DNA of 64,000 bases, taken from JAFGXT01 sp963677165. Its GTDB lineage: Bacteria > Verrucomicrobiota > Lentisphaeria > Victivallales > SZUA-371. A program made the translations under genes and the position numbers. The stretch lies in NCBI GenBank assembly GCA_963677165.2, contig CAXXSX010000002.1, forward strand, positions 5,456,001-5,520,000, in the 5' to 3' direction. Of this stretch, positions 44,888 through 54,500 are shown in pieces. Under the pieces are notes generated by a model. It worked only from the letters and a program-made list of their open reading frames with translations, did not search any database and had not been told where the DNA came from. How positions within the stretch are numbered: the first letter of the stretch is position 1; each line of letters opens with the position of its first letter.

Positions 44888-47041
44888 TTATTTAGCATCA
44901 AACTGTTTATCTTGTTCATGAAGCAAGCGATAGTGCCCATTCTCTCTAGCCATTAATTCATCATGGGTTCCTTGTTCTACAATTTTTCCTTTGTCAAGAA
45001 CAAGAATCTGGTCCGCATGTTTAATCGTACTCAAACGATGTGCAATCGCAAACACAGTACGGTTTTCCATCAACTTATTCAGAGCATCCTGAACCAGTTT
45101 TTCAGTTACAGTATCGAGAGCACTTGTAGCTTCATCCAGTATCAAAATCGGTGGATTTTTCAGTATTGCCCTTGCAATGGCAATACGCTGTTTTTCTCCA
45201 CCACTAAGATTCGCCCCCTTTTCCCCTGCAATACTATTATAACCATCCTTGTGTTTTTCGTCAACGATAAACTGATGAGCATGAGCCTGTTTTGCCGCAT
45301 TTTCAATCTGTTCCATGGTTGCGTCCGGACAACCATAAGAGATATTATTGGCAATTGTATCGTTAAATAAAATGGTATCCTGATTAACCAGACCAATCAG
45401 ACGACGCAGCGAAGCAATTTTAATATCCCTAACATCACGACCGTCAATCGCAACACTTCCAGAGTTAACATCATAAAATCTGGCAAGTAAATGGGCAATT
45501 GATGTTTTTCCTGATCCAGTCTTTCCCACAAACGCAATCACTTGTCCCTTTTTTATTTTCAGGTTAAGATGATCAACAATATTGGCCTGATCCGATTTAT
45601 AAGAGAACACTACATCGTTAAATGATATCTCATCATTAAATTCTTTTACCTCAACCGCATCCGGTCTTTCCTGAATTTCCAGTTCCATATCCAGCAGGTT
45701 GAAGTAACGATCCGCTGCCGCCATGCTTCGCTGAATATAAGTCGAAACTTTCGCCAAACTTTTAATTGGAGTGTACGCCATAAACGCCGGAACCAGCAAA
45801 GCAGCCAGTTCGGTAAGAGTTACACCACGGCTGTACGAATAAATCAGGAACACCATCGTAGAAGCCACCGCTACGCTTTCCATCAGGGGAGCCATCAGCA
45901 GTTGCAGTTTCAATGCATGAATTACAGTACGCAGGTATTTGCGGTTGGCGTCACGAAACCGGTTCATTTCCATTTTTTCAGTATTGTAAGCCTTGATAAC
46001 AATAATACCGGTAAAGACTTCATGCATTCTGGAAACGACATCAGCTATCTTCTTAAACGATCCCTTATAAATTTTTCGAATCGGACGGCTGATCAATATC
46101 ACCGGCAATACACATATAGGCATCCCGACAAAGAGAATCCCCAGCAGCATAAAGCTGTCAGTCTGCCAACTGAAATAGATAATTGCCGAAACACAGGCAA
46201 GAATTTCAATCGGGCAGCGGGTCGCATCGGCAATCGAGTTCGCCACAGCAGATTCAATCGCTGCAGTATCATTCGTGGTACGACTGATTAACTGTCCAAC
46301 GTCCATCTTACCATAAAACTTCATTGATTGCCCAAGCAATTTATCGAACACCTCGTTACGTAGATCGGCAATCACCTTAGTACCTACCCAACGGGTATAG
46401 TAGCGGTTGATATAGGTTGCGATGTTCTTCAGGGTCCAGCCTATCACAAACGCTATCATATAAATCAGCAAAAACTGCCAGGCCATGTCCCCTTCGGTAT
46501 TGGAAATCGGCAAATCAAATCCGCCGAACCATGTGCAAGTTATCCGGTTATGATGAATAATCAACGGCAGATTAAATTTTTGGGAATAGTATTTTAAATT
46601 TTCCAGCGCCTCTTGAAGCTTGGGATCCTTCGGCTGGATTATTTCCGCCACAGCATGAACTTTTTCTTCTTTCGATTCATATTTATTTTTTAATACACGG
46701 ACAATTTCAGTTGCAGTCTTGCTGAGTTTTTTGTTCTGAGACTTTAAATGTAAAACAATCGCATTGATCTTTTCATCATCTGAGGATTTTACATTCATTG
46801 ATTCAACCGCTTGAATAATCGCCTCTGCGGTCTTGCGTATGGTAACGGCCTTATCCGCGCCTCCCCGGTCAATTGCTGTCATCAACTGCGGAATCAGCAT
46901 AAAACTGGCAAACAGCGATCCTCCAACAAGAAACCCTGCCAGTATGCCGATTACCAATCTAAATTTGTACGGACGACAATATTTCAGCAGTCTGAAATAA
47001 CTCTGCTTTTTGATATCGTCCTGATCATCATCTTTGCTCAT
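44888..47041 (-). CDS. MsbA-like ABC exporter with a large insertion
   Basis: A 717-residue fused permease-ATPase with Walker A G-K-T-G-S-G-K-T, signature N-L-S-G-G-E-K-Q-R and Walker B I-L-I-L-D-E-A-T-S-A-L-D. It matches lipid A/multidrug half-exporters (MsbA). Typical members have about 580 residues. Here about 130 extra residues lie between the first two membrane helices (about 65-190), a charged, probably helical region predicted to be periplasmic. It lies 30 bp before murC and could flip a lipid-linked precursor (inference). Confidence 0.88.
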   Translation of the reverse strand: MSKDDDQDDIKKQSYFRLLKYCRPYKFRLVIGILAGFLVGGSLFASFMLIPQLMTAIDRGGADKAVTIRKTAEAIIQAVESMNVKSSDDEKINAIVLHLKSQNKKLSKTATEIVRVLKNKYESKEEKVHAVAEIIQPKDPKLQEALENLKYYSQKFNLPLIIHHNRITCTWFGGFDLPISNTEGDMAWQFLLIYMIAFVIGWTLKNIATYINRYYTRWVGTKVIADLRNEVFDKLLGQSMKFYGKMDVGQLISRTTNDTAAIESAVANSIADATRCPIEILACVSAIIYFSWQTDSFMLLGILFVGMPICVLPVILISRPIRKIYKGSFKKIADVVSRMHEVFTGIIVIKAYNTEKMEMNRFRDANRKYLRTVIHALKLQLLMAPLMESVAVASTMVFLIYSYSRGVTLTELAALLVPAFMAYTPIKSLAKVSTYIQRSMAAADRYFNLLDMELEIQERPDAVEVKEFNDEISFNDVVFSYKSDQANIVDHLNLKIKKGQVIAFVGKTGSGKTSIAHLLARFYDVNSGSVAIDGRDVRDIKIASLRRLIGLVNQDTILFNDTIANNISYGCPDATMEQIENAAKQAHAHQFIVDEKHKDGYNSIAGEKGANLSGGEKQRIAIARAILKNPPILILDEATSALDTVTEKLVQDALNKLMENRTVFAIAHRLSTIKHADQILVLDKGKIVEQGTHDELMARENGHYRLLHEQDKQFDAK

Positions 47042-47122
47042 GTAATAAAAAATATCCCTGGCGAATTTTTCGGCAAGTGCGAAAAATCAAGTTATGTTAA
47101 TCTGTAACGGAAAGATAAACCG

Positions 47123-48247
47123 TTATCCGAGAATGCTCTTAATCGTGTCAACTACATACTGCCGCTGCTCCGAAGTCGATTCCGGGAAAATCGGCAGAGC
47201 GATAATTTCACTCGCTACAGATTCACTAACCGGCAGATCGCCTTCCGAATAAGGCAGATGCTTGAAGCATTCCTGCATATGTAACGGCACCGGATAATAG
47301 ATATCGCAGCCGATACCTGCATCCACAAGCTTCTGTTTCAACTCATCACGACGGCCGTTTTTCACCAGCAAACTGAACTGATTATAGATATGAGCAGTGC
47401 AGTAGTCGGCAGTATACGGAAGCACCAGTTGCTCTTCCGTCAGACCGGAAGCAGCAAATAATTCATGGTACTCAGCCGCATTGTTCTGACGGGCCTGATG
47501 CCAGGAATCAAGATGTTTGAGTTTTATCGACAGCACTGCAGCTTGAAGCGCATCAAGGCGGAAATTACCACCGATATATTTATGATAGTATTTAGGATTC
47601 ATTCCATGATTACGCATGATTGCAAGCATTTCGCTTTTGGCTTCACTGCAGGTCGTTACCATACCGCCATCACCAAAACATCCCAGGTTTTTACTTGGGA
47701 AGAAAGAGAAGCAACCGTAATCGCCGAGACTTCCAGCACGACGACCGTGATACTCAGAACCAATTGCCTGGCAAGCATCTTCAATTACTGCCAGGTCATG
47801 TTTTTCAGCCAGTGCCATAATCGGATCCATATCGGCAGTCTGTCCAAACAAATGAACCGGAATAATCGCTTTCGTATTCGGAGTAATCTTCTTTTCAATC
47901 TCCGCCGGGTCAATATTAAAAGTTTTCGGATCAATATCGGCAAATACCGGAGTCGCCCCGACCCGGCAGATTGCTCCAACGGTAGCAAAAAATGTAAACG
48001 GGGTAGTAATGACTTCATCGCCGGCACCGATATCTTCGGTCATCAGGGCAATAATCAAAGCATCAGAACCGGAACTGACGCCGCAGGCATATTTTGAACC
48101 GCAGTAGGCGGCAATTTCTTCTTCTAGTTTTTTTACTTTCCCGCCGAGAATAAACATCTGACTATCGCAGAGCTCACTGACTTCAGCAAGAATTTCGTCT
48201 TTCATAGACTGATACTGGGGTTTTAAATCAAGTAAGGGAACCTGCAT
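47123..48247 (-). CDS. DegT/DnrJ/EryC1-family sugar aminotransferase
   Basis: A 374-residue PLP enzyme with the family features G-V-S-S-G-S-D-A-L, I-E-D-A-C-Q-A and the PLP lysine in F-F-P-S-K-N-L-G. These enzymes transfer an amino group to keto-sugar nucleotides for surface polysaccharides. It begins an operon with the exporter, murC and the MFS gene, which fits an envelope role. A minus-strand promoter candidate lies at 48354-48381. Confidence 0.9.
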   Translation of the reverse strand: MQVPLLDLKPQYQSMKDEILAEVSELCDSQMFILGGKVKKLEEEIAAYCGSKYACGVSSGSDALIIALMTEDIGAGDEVITTPFTFFATVGAICRVGATPVFADIDPKTFNIDPAEIEKKITPNTKAIIPVHLFGQTADMDPIMALAEKHDLAVIEDACQAIGSEYHGRRAGSLGDYGCFSFFPSKNLGCFGDGGMVTTCSEAKSEMLAIMRNHGMNPKYYHKYIGGNFRLDALQAAVLSIKLKHLDSWHQARQNNAAEYHELFAASGLTEEQLVLPYTADYCTAHIYNQFSLLVKNGRRDELKQKLVDAGIGCDIYYPVPLHMQECFKHLPYSEGDLPVSESVASEIIALPIFPESTSEQRQYVVDTIKSILG

Positions 48248-48353
48248 TATATTATCTCTCCATCTTAGTAGATCATTATTTAAAACATCGGAATTTCCGA
48301 AGTATTAATACACTCTATAATAAACATGAAAAATATAGCTCACTTTTTCTGAT

Positions 48354-48381
48354 TTTTTAGTGCAATGTGAAAAATTGTCAA
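48354..48381 (-). promoter_or_regulatory. Putative promoter of the aminotransferase operon
   Basis: On the minus strand a perfect TTGACA (48376-48381) is followed after 16 bp by TAAAAA (48354-48359). The -10 is weak. It lies in the divergent gap with the rRNA methyltransferase gene. Confidence 0.4.
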
Positions 48382-48408
48382 AAAAAAGCCTGTGAGAAAA
48401 AGATATTC

Positions 48409-48437
48409 TTGTCATTTACCATGTTCGGTTGTAGAAT
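48409..48437 (+). promoter_or_regulatory. Putative sigma-70 promoter of the rRNA methyltransferase-radC operon
   Basis: TTGTCA (48409-48414) and TAGAAT (48432-48437) are separated by exactly 17 bp, about 28 bases before the likely start codon. Confidence 0.6.
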
Positions 48438-48465
48438 ACCCTGTTTGCTAAACTAACATACAGGT

Positions 48466-49722
48466 GTGATTTTGTTTGAATTCGAAGTGGGTGAAATTTT
48501 TGATATAAAAGTCCGAGGTACTGCTTTTGGTGGTGACGGTATTGGAAAAATCCAGGGCGAAGTTTGTTTTATACCGGGGGTTCTGCCCGGAGAAATTGTC
48601 CGGGCAAAAATAAAAGTTCAAAAAAAGAATCATGTTAAGGCTGTTCCACTTGAACTGCTTGAACGTTCTCCTGACCGCATCAAACCAGTATGTCCATGGG
48701 CCGGTACAGTTGATGCCAATGGGCAAATGCGCCCGGCGGTATGCCCCGGATGCTCGTATCAGCATGCCAGTTATCCTGCGGAACTCAAGCTGAAACAACA
48801 GCAGTCCGAAGAACTGTTCCGTCATACTGCCGGACTTGAGGACGTGGAATTTCTGCCGCCGGAACCCTCTCCCAAAGAACTGGGATACCGCAACAAAATC
48901 ACGTTACACACAGAACTGGACGAAGGCGTTATGCGCCTCGGTTACTATATGGGCGACAATCAGTCGATTCTTGAAGTGGAGAATTGTCCGCTGGCCTCCG
49001 AAGGCATTAATAAATTGCTTGTCGAAACCCGGGCGCAAACCGGATTTCGTCACAGTATCCACCGTAACATGACGGTAACATTCCGCGAAACCGCCCACAA
49101 CGGCACGCAACTATGGCGCAACAATCCGCCGTCACGCATGTCCTGGCTCAAGGAAGAAACTCCGGTTGGTACAATCTCTGTTCCGGCGGGAAGCTTCTTC
49201 CAGATCAACCCGGATGGTGGCGCAATGCTAATCAACAAGATCGGCGAAATACTGGACAAAATCGAACCTTCCTTTGTAATTGACCTCTATTGCGGGGTCG
49301 GGATCTTCGGAGTTACCGCAGCGAAACACGGCGTGCAACAGATTTTCGGCATCGACAGCGACGGACCGGCAATCACCGCAGCCGAATACAACCTGAAGAA
49401 CAGCGGAGCAGAATCCTATAAACTGCTTGCTGGAACCGTAGAAAAAACGCTAAAAACTCTAGTGGACTGTTATGATCCGGAAAATACCACGTTGATCGTT
49501 GATCCGCCGAGAACCGGAATTGCCCGCCCTGCCCTGCAGCACTTGTGCAGCAGCGGCATCGCCAATATCGTATATATTTCCTGCGGACCGGATACGCTCT
49601 GCCGCGACCTGAGAATGCTGACTGGAAACGGATACCGGATCGTCCACAGTCAGTTGATTGATATGTTCCCCCGTACCGCACACTTTGAATCCATAACCCT
49701 GTTGACCGCTAATGACGAATAA
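48466..49722 (+). CDS. RlmD-like 23S rRNA (uracil-5-)-methyltransferase
   Basis: A 418-residue protein with an N-terminal TRAM-like domain. Candidate [4Fe-4S] ligands are Cys in V-C-P-W, C-P-G-C and N-C-P-L. The SAM-binding loop is D-L-Y-C-G-V-G-I-F-G and the catalytic Cys lies in I-S-C-G-P-D-T-L-C-R-D, all as in the RlmD/TrmA family. It methylates U to m5U in rRNA or tRNA. The GTG at 48466 is used here; a TTG at 48472 has better spacing from AGG and is an alternative start. It overlaps radC by 11 bases. Confidence 0.88.
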   Translation: MILFEFEVGEIFDIKVRGTAFGGDGIGKIQGEVCFIPGVLPGEIVRAKIKVQKKNHVKAVPLELLERSPDRIKPVCPWAGTVDANGQMRPAVCPGCSYQHASYPAELKLKQQQSEELFRHTAGLEDVEFLPPEPSPKELGYRNKITLHTELDEGVMRLGYYMGDNQSILEVENCPLASEGINKLLVETRAQTGFRHSIHRNMTVTFRETAHNGTQLWRNNPPSRMSWLKEETPVGTISVPAGSFFQINPDGGAMLINKIGEILDKIEPSFVIDLYCGVGIFGVTAAKHGVQQIFGIDSDGPAITAAEYNLKNSGAESYKLLAGTVEKTLKTLVDCYDPENTTLIVDPPRTGIARPALQHLCSSGIANIVYISCGPDTLCRDLRMLTGNGYRIVHSQLIDMFPRTAHFESITLLTANDE

Positions 49723-50398
49723 GGACCATGCAAAAGGACATCGCGAACGGCTTCGCCGCCGGTTTATGAATTCCGGCCTGAAGGGCCTACACGACTACGA
49801 AGCGATGGAACTGTTGCTAACCTTCGTTATTCCCCGCCGCGACGTCAAACCCATCGCCAAGGATCTGCTGAGTCATTTCGGCAGTTTATCCGGTATTATG
49901 GATGCGTCGGTCAGGGAGCTTGAAAAAGTTAACGGCATCGGCGAAAACGCGGCAGTACTCATCAATCTGGTAAAAGAACTCTGCGGAGCCTATCTTTCCG
50001 ATAAAATGCTGCATGCAGATGTATTATCCACGCCAAAAGACGTACGCAATTTCTCCCGAATGAAACTTAGCGGCCTGCCGGAAGAAGCCTTCATGGTGAT
50101 CTATCTGAACATCAAGAACCACGTAATCACGCACGATGTGCTGGTTCACGGCACTGTCGACCAGGCGGCAGTGTATCCGCGCCAGATCGTTAAATGCACC
50201 CTTGAAAACAACGCCTCTGGAATCATCCTGGTACACAACCATCCCAGCGGCATCTGCGATCCCTCCTGCGAAGATATTAAAATGACCGATGCGGTAAAAG
50301 CAGCTCTCGACACCATCGACGTCAAACTGCTGGACCACATCATCGTGGGCAAAAGCGGCTACTACAGCTTTCTCGAACACAAACTCATTTCCGGATAA
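49712..50398 (+). CDS. radC: RadC/JAB-domain protein
   Basis: A 228-residue protein: a helix-hairpin-helix-like N-terminal part (L-L-T-F-V-I-P-R-R-D-V-K-P-I-A) and a JAB/MPN+ metalloprotease-like domain with H-N-H-P-S-G and a nearby Asp (S-C-E-D). RadC proteins are widespread; a DNA-repair role is not established and the true function is uncertain. It is co-transcribed with the rRNA methyltransferase. A 44-bp piece of its 3' end recurs at about 56057-56100 in a truncated form. Confidence 0.9.
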   Translation: MTNKDHAKGHRERLRRRFMNSGLKGLHDYEAMELLLTFVIPRRDVKPIAKDLLSHFGSLSGIMDASVRELEKVNGIGENAAVLINLVKELCGAYLSDKMLHADVLSTPKDVRNFSRMKLSGLPEEAFMVIYLNIKNHVITHDVLVHGTVDQAAVYPRQIVKCTLENNASGIILVHNHPSGICDPSCEDIKMTDAVKAALDTIDVKLLDHIIVGKSGYYSFLEHKLISG

Positions 50399-50495
50399 CC
50401 AATCCAGTGTCCTATTCAGATATTCAGAAGCACTGTACCAATTACCAAACAAGTTCCTATACCATATCAAGTTTTGTTCTTCATCAATACAGGCA

Positions 50496-50519
50496 ATAAA
50501 AAGTCCGGCAATGCCGGAC
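50496..50519 (-). terminator. Rho-independent terminator of the large glycosidase gene
   Basis: A perfect 7-bp stem (GTCCGGC-ATT-GCCGGAC, 50503-50519) is followed on the minus strand by TTTTT. It lies 40 bp after the stop of the GH-A gene. Confidence 0.85.
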
Positions 50520-50558
50520 AAATTACAATTCACAGATATGTTGTTTATCAGCTTTCAA

Positions 50559-53519
50559 TTATTTCTCGGCATCAAAAATAAGATTAAGATTACGCAATTT
50601 ATAACTGGCCTTCTTGCTATAGGGATTTATCCCAACCCGGAGCATTTTTACTTTTTTTATGAAATCATCATCCGAAAAGAATATTTGAACTTTCTTCCAT
50701 TGATCATCTTTAGGAGGGAGAAATTTATAATACTTTGCTTTGCCGTGTTCCCGGACTGTGTCTGTAACAAGATATAGACCAGCCATCTTTAGCTTATTCC
50801 GTCCGAGTGAATCAATGGCAATATCAAAAGATATCCCTGCGGCCCCAGCCAAACTCTCATCTCCCTTCAATACCATTTCTGGATAAATCCAATGTTCGGA
50901 TTTATCGAAAACCACGTTAAAAACAACTTCATTATTATTTTGTCCTGCCTTTATTTTCATCTTTCCTGATGAGTTATTGCGCCATCGCTGTGGCTGCAAC
51001 ACATTCAACGGTACAGATTTCATCTTATCCGCCCGAAAAGCAAACAACAATGGAACCCAAGCAGGAGTAACAGCCTTTTGATTGAACTCTCCATTTACAA
51101 CAACTTTACCCCATAAGTCTTTACGAGCCGGCGCCTGATACTTAATTCGAAAACTTTTTCTTTCATAGGAACCTAATTCAATCGTTTTAGGTATTTCGGA
51201 AAATATTCCTCCTTCCAAAGAAAGACTACCGACTTTGCGTTTATCACTGAAATTATAAACTTCAAGCTCAAAAGAATCACTACTTTCATTCATACGCGCA
51301 AATTTCAACGAAGAGTCAATCTGGCAACTTGCTCCTGTGATAAGCCGAAGTATAATGGTCTTATCGATATCAGGGTCATTTTGAGCGCCTATCACCGCCT
51401 GGCGATATGAGGGAGACTCAACTTTAAAACTACGTAAACCAGTCAGATATGATGGAAAACGAGAAAGTTTTAGTGAAAGTTTCCCATTGACAGCCTTAAT
51501 CTTTTCCGTTTTCCCGAAAAAATCACTATGAATGTATGTTCCATCCGCAACTGGAATTGTAACTTCAGTGAACTTTTGTGCATCGTACTTAATTCGCATC
51601 CCTCCGGAAGCGCTGTCCATTATATCGTTTCGCCACAACACAGCTGTTTGACGCCCTGTAGTATCATGATAAAGCATCCCGGTACAGTTAGCAGTCGGCG
51701 AGAAGCTACCGAGATAATCCAGTGGAGAGAGATAATGTGAAAGAACGGCAAAAGCTGCAAGTCCTGGTTTAGCGCTGTAGTCCTGCCGCAATAGCCCCCA
51801 GTCCTTTTTCCCTCCACGCTCAGAGTAAGGACTAAGATAAAAGCTAAAATCAATAGTAACACCAAGCTTCTGCATTAGTAGCTGACTCTTCAGGATAAAC
51901 TCAGCCTGTACCATTTCCTGTTCAAAACTATGTATTCTAGTATTGGGAATGTAACCTTTTATCAATGCATCGCCTTCATAATTAGTGCCATTCTCCGTAA
52001 AAACAATTGCACGATCAGCAATATTATAACCACTCAACACTTTGCGGATTTTAGCCAACAACTCAGGATATTGCGACAATCCCGTATATGTATGATAGTT
52101 AAGCATATCAAAATAATAGCAGCCACCATTTTTCATAAACAGATCAACTACCTGCATATTGCCCGTGCAGAATGAACCGGACAGAACCTTTAAATCCTTG
52201 TTGCCAGCTCTAAATCCCAGAAAGGCAGCTTTAATATTTGCACTATGTTCCCACATGGAGTCATGATGAAGATGATCCGGTTCATTAAGATATTCACAAT
52301 ATTCCATATTTGTCTTCAATGCTTGAGAAAAACTTTGGCAGTACTCGTAGATAGTCCGCAGGTCATCGGGAGCCAGTCCCACTGTGCGAGCATTTCCTGC
52401 CGATGGAATTTTACCGCTACGATTCCATGGCGGAGTATTTTCAACCATTCCGGCCATTGCTATTCCCCGTTTTTTCAGCATTTCAGCCGTATTCAAATAT
52501 TTTGCAAAAATATATTGTCCTGGTTTTCTCTCCGATCTCCAGTTTCGATCACGGGTCGTAAAAATGCCTGCCCTTACACAAATATCAACAAGTAATTCTT
52601 TGCCCGAACGAGGAAAGGCTGAATTCGCAGGGTTGGCCCTTGCTGCACTAATTCCACTATCAATAGCAAAATTACTGACCTTTCCTTTTGGCATCTTTGC
52701 TCGAGGGGGTACAATGCAAAAACTCCGACGATTGTGGAATTTCAACTTTTCAGATTTGAGTTCAATAAAATAATACCCACAGGGCAATTCAGGCAATAAC
52801 AACTCTCCTTTTGGAATTGGTTCGGATTTATAAACCTTTCCCCGGAAATCTTTAATGGTATAAATGACATCTCTCGGAATATCAAGCTGAAAAGCAAGTT
52901 TCTCTCCCTTTAAAAACATGTACCCAGGAGCATTGCTGCGTATTGCCTGAGAAGTATCAATAGACGGCTTGTACTTCGGGCATATAAAACGAATATTCTT
53001 CAAGAAGAAAATTATTTTATCCGCTTTCGGATTTAAGCCAATTTTCATACCATTCAGTGCTTCAAGCTTGCCCGCAAAGCTTTTCAAGTCAATAACTATT
53101 TTCTTCCACTTTCCCGGAGCCGGAACTTCCCAGCGCGGCCATGAACCTTTTTCTCCCGAAAAAGTAAACATGACTCGGGCATCACTAAATTTATAAGGCT
53201 TCGTCGGCACCACTTTTATCTCAAATTCGAGCCTTTCTGCAAGCCCCATCCACTTCTCTCCCGAAAATTTAATGGCGGGATAAAACCAGTGCTGTTTCTT
53301 TCTTTTATCAAAATGCGCCGCAAAGCGTATTGCCTTCTCAACTTTGTTATAGCAGATTGAACATGAACCACTTGACCTATTCTCCTGCCAACTTGAAGCC
53401 TGATTAATGTACTCATTAATCTCCTCCAGCCCCTGAACTGCAAAACACGAAGCACTCAGCAAGCTAAAGGATAAATATATAAGACATTGAAAGAGTTTTT
53501 TTCTATACATACAAATCAC
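50559..53519 (-). CDS. Large secreted clan GH-A glycosidase with similar modules at both ends
   Basis: A 986-residue protein starting at GTG (53519), with AAGGA at good spacing; an ATG three codons later is the alternative. A signal peptide (to about C-F-A-V) is followed by a beta-rich module (about 45-182). The catalytic barrel has predicted acid/base Glu413 in E-Y-L-N-E-P and nucleophile Glu509 in F-T-E-N-G. The C-terminal module (about 855-985) resembles the N-terminal one: both have a H-W-x-Y-P segment followed by matching strands ending in N-L-x-F/R-F-type hydrophobics. Both are probably carbohydrate-binding. It lies 59 bp after a pseudopilin and is controlled with it by the GntR-type regulator. 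Substrate unknown. Confidence 0.78.
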   Translation of the reverse strand: MICMYRKKLFQCLIYLSFSLLSASCFAVQGLEEINEYINQASSWQENRSSGSCSICYNKVEKAIRFAAHFDKRKKQHWFYPAIKFSGEKWMGLAERLEFEIKVVPTKPYKFSDARVMFTFSGEKGSWPRWEVPAPGKWKKIVIDLKSFAGKLEALNGMKIGLNPKADKIIFFLKNIRFICPKYKPSIDTSQAIRSNAPGYMFLKGEKLAFQLDIPRDVIYTIKDFRGKVYKSEPIPKGELLLPELPCGYYFIELKSEKLKFHNRRSFCIVPPRAKMPKGKVSNFAIDSGISAARANPANSAFPRSGKELLVDICVRAGIFTTRDRNWRSERKPGQYIFAKYLNTAEMLKKRGIAMAGMVENTPPWNRSGKIPSAGNARTVGLAPDDLRTIYEYCQSFSQALKTNMEYCEYLNEPDHLHHDSMWEHSANIKAAFLGFRAGNKDLKVLSGSFCTGNMQVVDLFMKNGGCYYFDMLNYHTYTGLSQYPELLAKIRKVLSGYNIADRAIVFTENGTNYEGDALIKGYIPNTRIHSFEQEMVQAEFILKSQLLMQKLGVTIDFSFYLSPYSERGGKKDWGLLRQDYSAKPGLAAFAVLSHYLSPLDYLGSFSPTANCTGMLYHDTTGRQTAVLWRNDIMDSASGGMRIKYDAQKFTEVTIPVADGTYIHSDFFGKTEKIKAVNGKLSLKLSRFPSYLTGLRSFKVESPSYRQAVIGAQNDPDIDKTIILRLITGASCQIDSSLKFARMNESSDSFELEVYNFSDKRKVGSLSLEGGIFSEIPKTIELGSYERKSFRIKYQAPARKDLWGKVVVNGEFNQKAVTPAWVPLLFAFRADKMKSVPLNVLQPQRWRNNSSGKMKIKAGQNNNEVVFNVVFDKSEHWIYPEMVLKGDESLAGAAGISFDIAIDSLGRNKLKMAGLYLVTDTVREHGKAKYYKFLPPKDDQWKKVQIFFSDDDFIKKVKMLRVGINPYSKKASYKLRNLNLIFDAEK

Positions 53520-53578
53520 GCAATATCCTTTCTTAATAACACAACTGTTAATAAATTGTATGTGATTATTTTTATTAA

Positions 53579-54367
53579 TTAATAAAACAGAGACCCCTTA
53601 TCAGGGTTGTAGAAACTTTTCATCTGATATCTCTGATTCATATCCTTGGCGGAAAGAATCTCGCTATGACCATCAGCAAAAGCAAGTATTGATGTATTGA
53701 GATGATTGAGCCCAATCGCGGAATTGGAACCGGAAAGACAGGTATAATAGTAAAACCCGCTGTTTTTTGTAATATTGAAAGTATCTGCAAAAATTGCCAG
53801 ATTAGAGGTATTTTTCATTCTTTTGGTTGTGTAATACACATCCTGCATGGAGTGAGTAGCATCCCAGTCTGTTACCCTGAAATACCCATAACGCTCGGAA
53901 AACTCCCCAGTAGAACTCCAACGCGAATCTCCACCAGTATAAAGCATCCCGTAAGTGTAGAAGTAAGGATAAACATCATTCATTCTGGTCGCTGCATATC
54001 TAGGACAATAAAGTATTTTCTTGAATGAGAGATATTTACCCTGAATCATGTGTTTTCCCCATGGAATCCATGTCGTATTAGAGTGATTATGATTTTGAAA
54101 TACATAACATCCATCATAATCTCCGCCATACAACTGCATACCACGCATACTTTCTCGTATCTGAGTCATACAGTTAAGACGTTTCGATACTTCCCTTGCA
54201 CGATTAAGAGATGGCAGCAACATGGAAGCCAAAATTGCAATAATAGCTATCACAACAAGGAGCTCAATGAGAGTAAAATATAGATTTTGCTGAATCTTCC
54301 TTCTTTTCTCATAACGTATAGCCATTTTTTTTACGTTTTTTTCTGCAAAGTAGTTTAAGTGTCTCAT
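53579..54367 (-). CDS. Pseudopilin-like protein with H-X9-DG domain
   Basis: A 262-residue protein. The ATG at 54367 was chosen because GGGGAAAG lies five bases before it. A long basic leader (about 30 residues) precedes F-T-L-I-E-L-L-V-V-I-A. The C-terminal part has H-L-N-T-S-I-L-A-F-A-D-G (H-X9-DG). It lies between a dedicated GntR/LacI-type regulator and a secreted glycosidase, with the likely operator at 54411-54426. Confidence 0.87.
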   Translation of the reverse strand: MRHLNYFAEKNVKKMAIRYEKRRKIQQNLYFTLIELLVVIAIIAILASMLLPSLNRAREVSKRLNCMTQIRESMRGMQLYGGDYDGCYVFQNHNHSNTTWIPWGKHMIQGKYLSFKKILYCPRYAATRMNDVYPYFYTYGMLYTGGDSRWSSTGEFSERYGYFRVTDWDATHSMQDVYYTTKRMKNTSNLAIFADTFNITKNSGFYYYTCLSGSNSAIGLNHLNTSILAFADGHSEILSAKDMNQRYQMKSFYNPDKGSLFY

Positions 54368-54410
54368 AAAATCTTTCCCCAAAAATAGTTTTATCTTCTT
54401 CTAAGCCCAA

Positions 54411-54426
54411 TTGACCTACCGGTCAA
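54411..54426. promoter_or_regulatory. Palindromic operator candidate for the GntR-type regulator
   Basis: TTGACCTACCGGTCAA has perfect 6-bp arms (TTGACC/GGTCAA) around a 4-bp centre. It lies between the regulator gene and the pseudopilin it probably controls, and the TTGACC arm could serve as a -35 box. Confidence 0.55.
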
Positions 54427-54500
54427 AATCATTTACTTTTCAAAGTTCTCCTTAAATTATATTATGAATCTCCTCTATAAAATTATATTTTCACTTCAAA

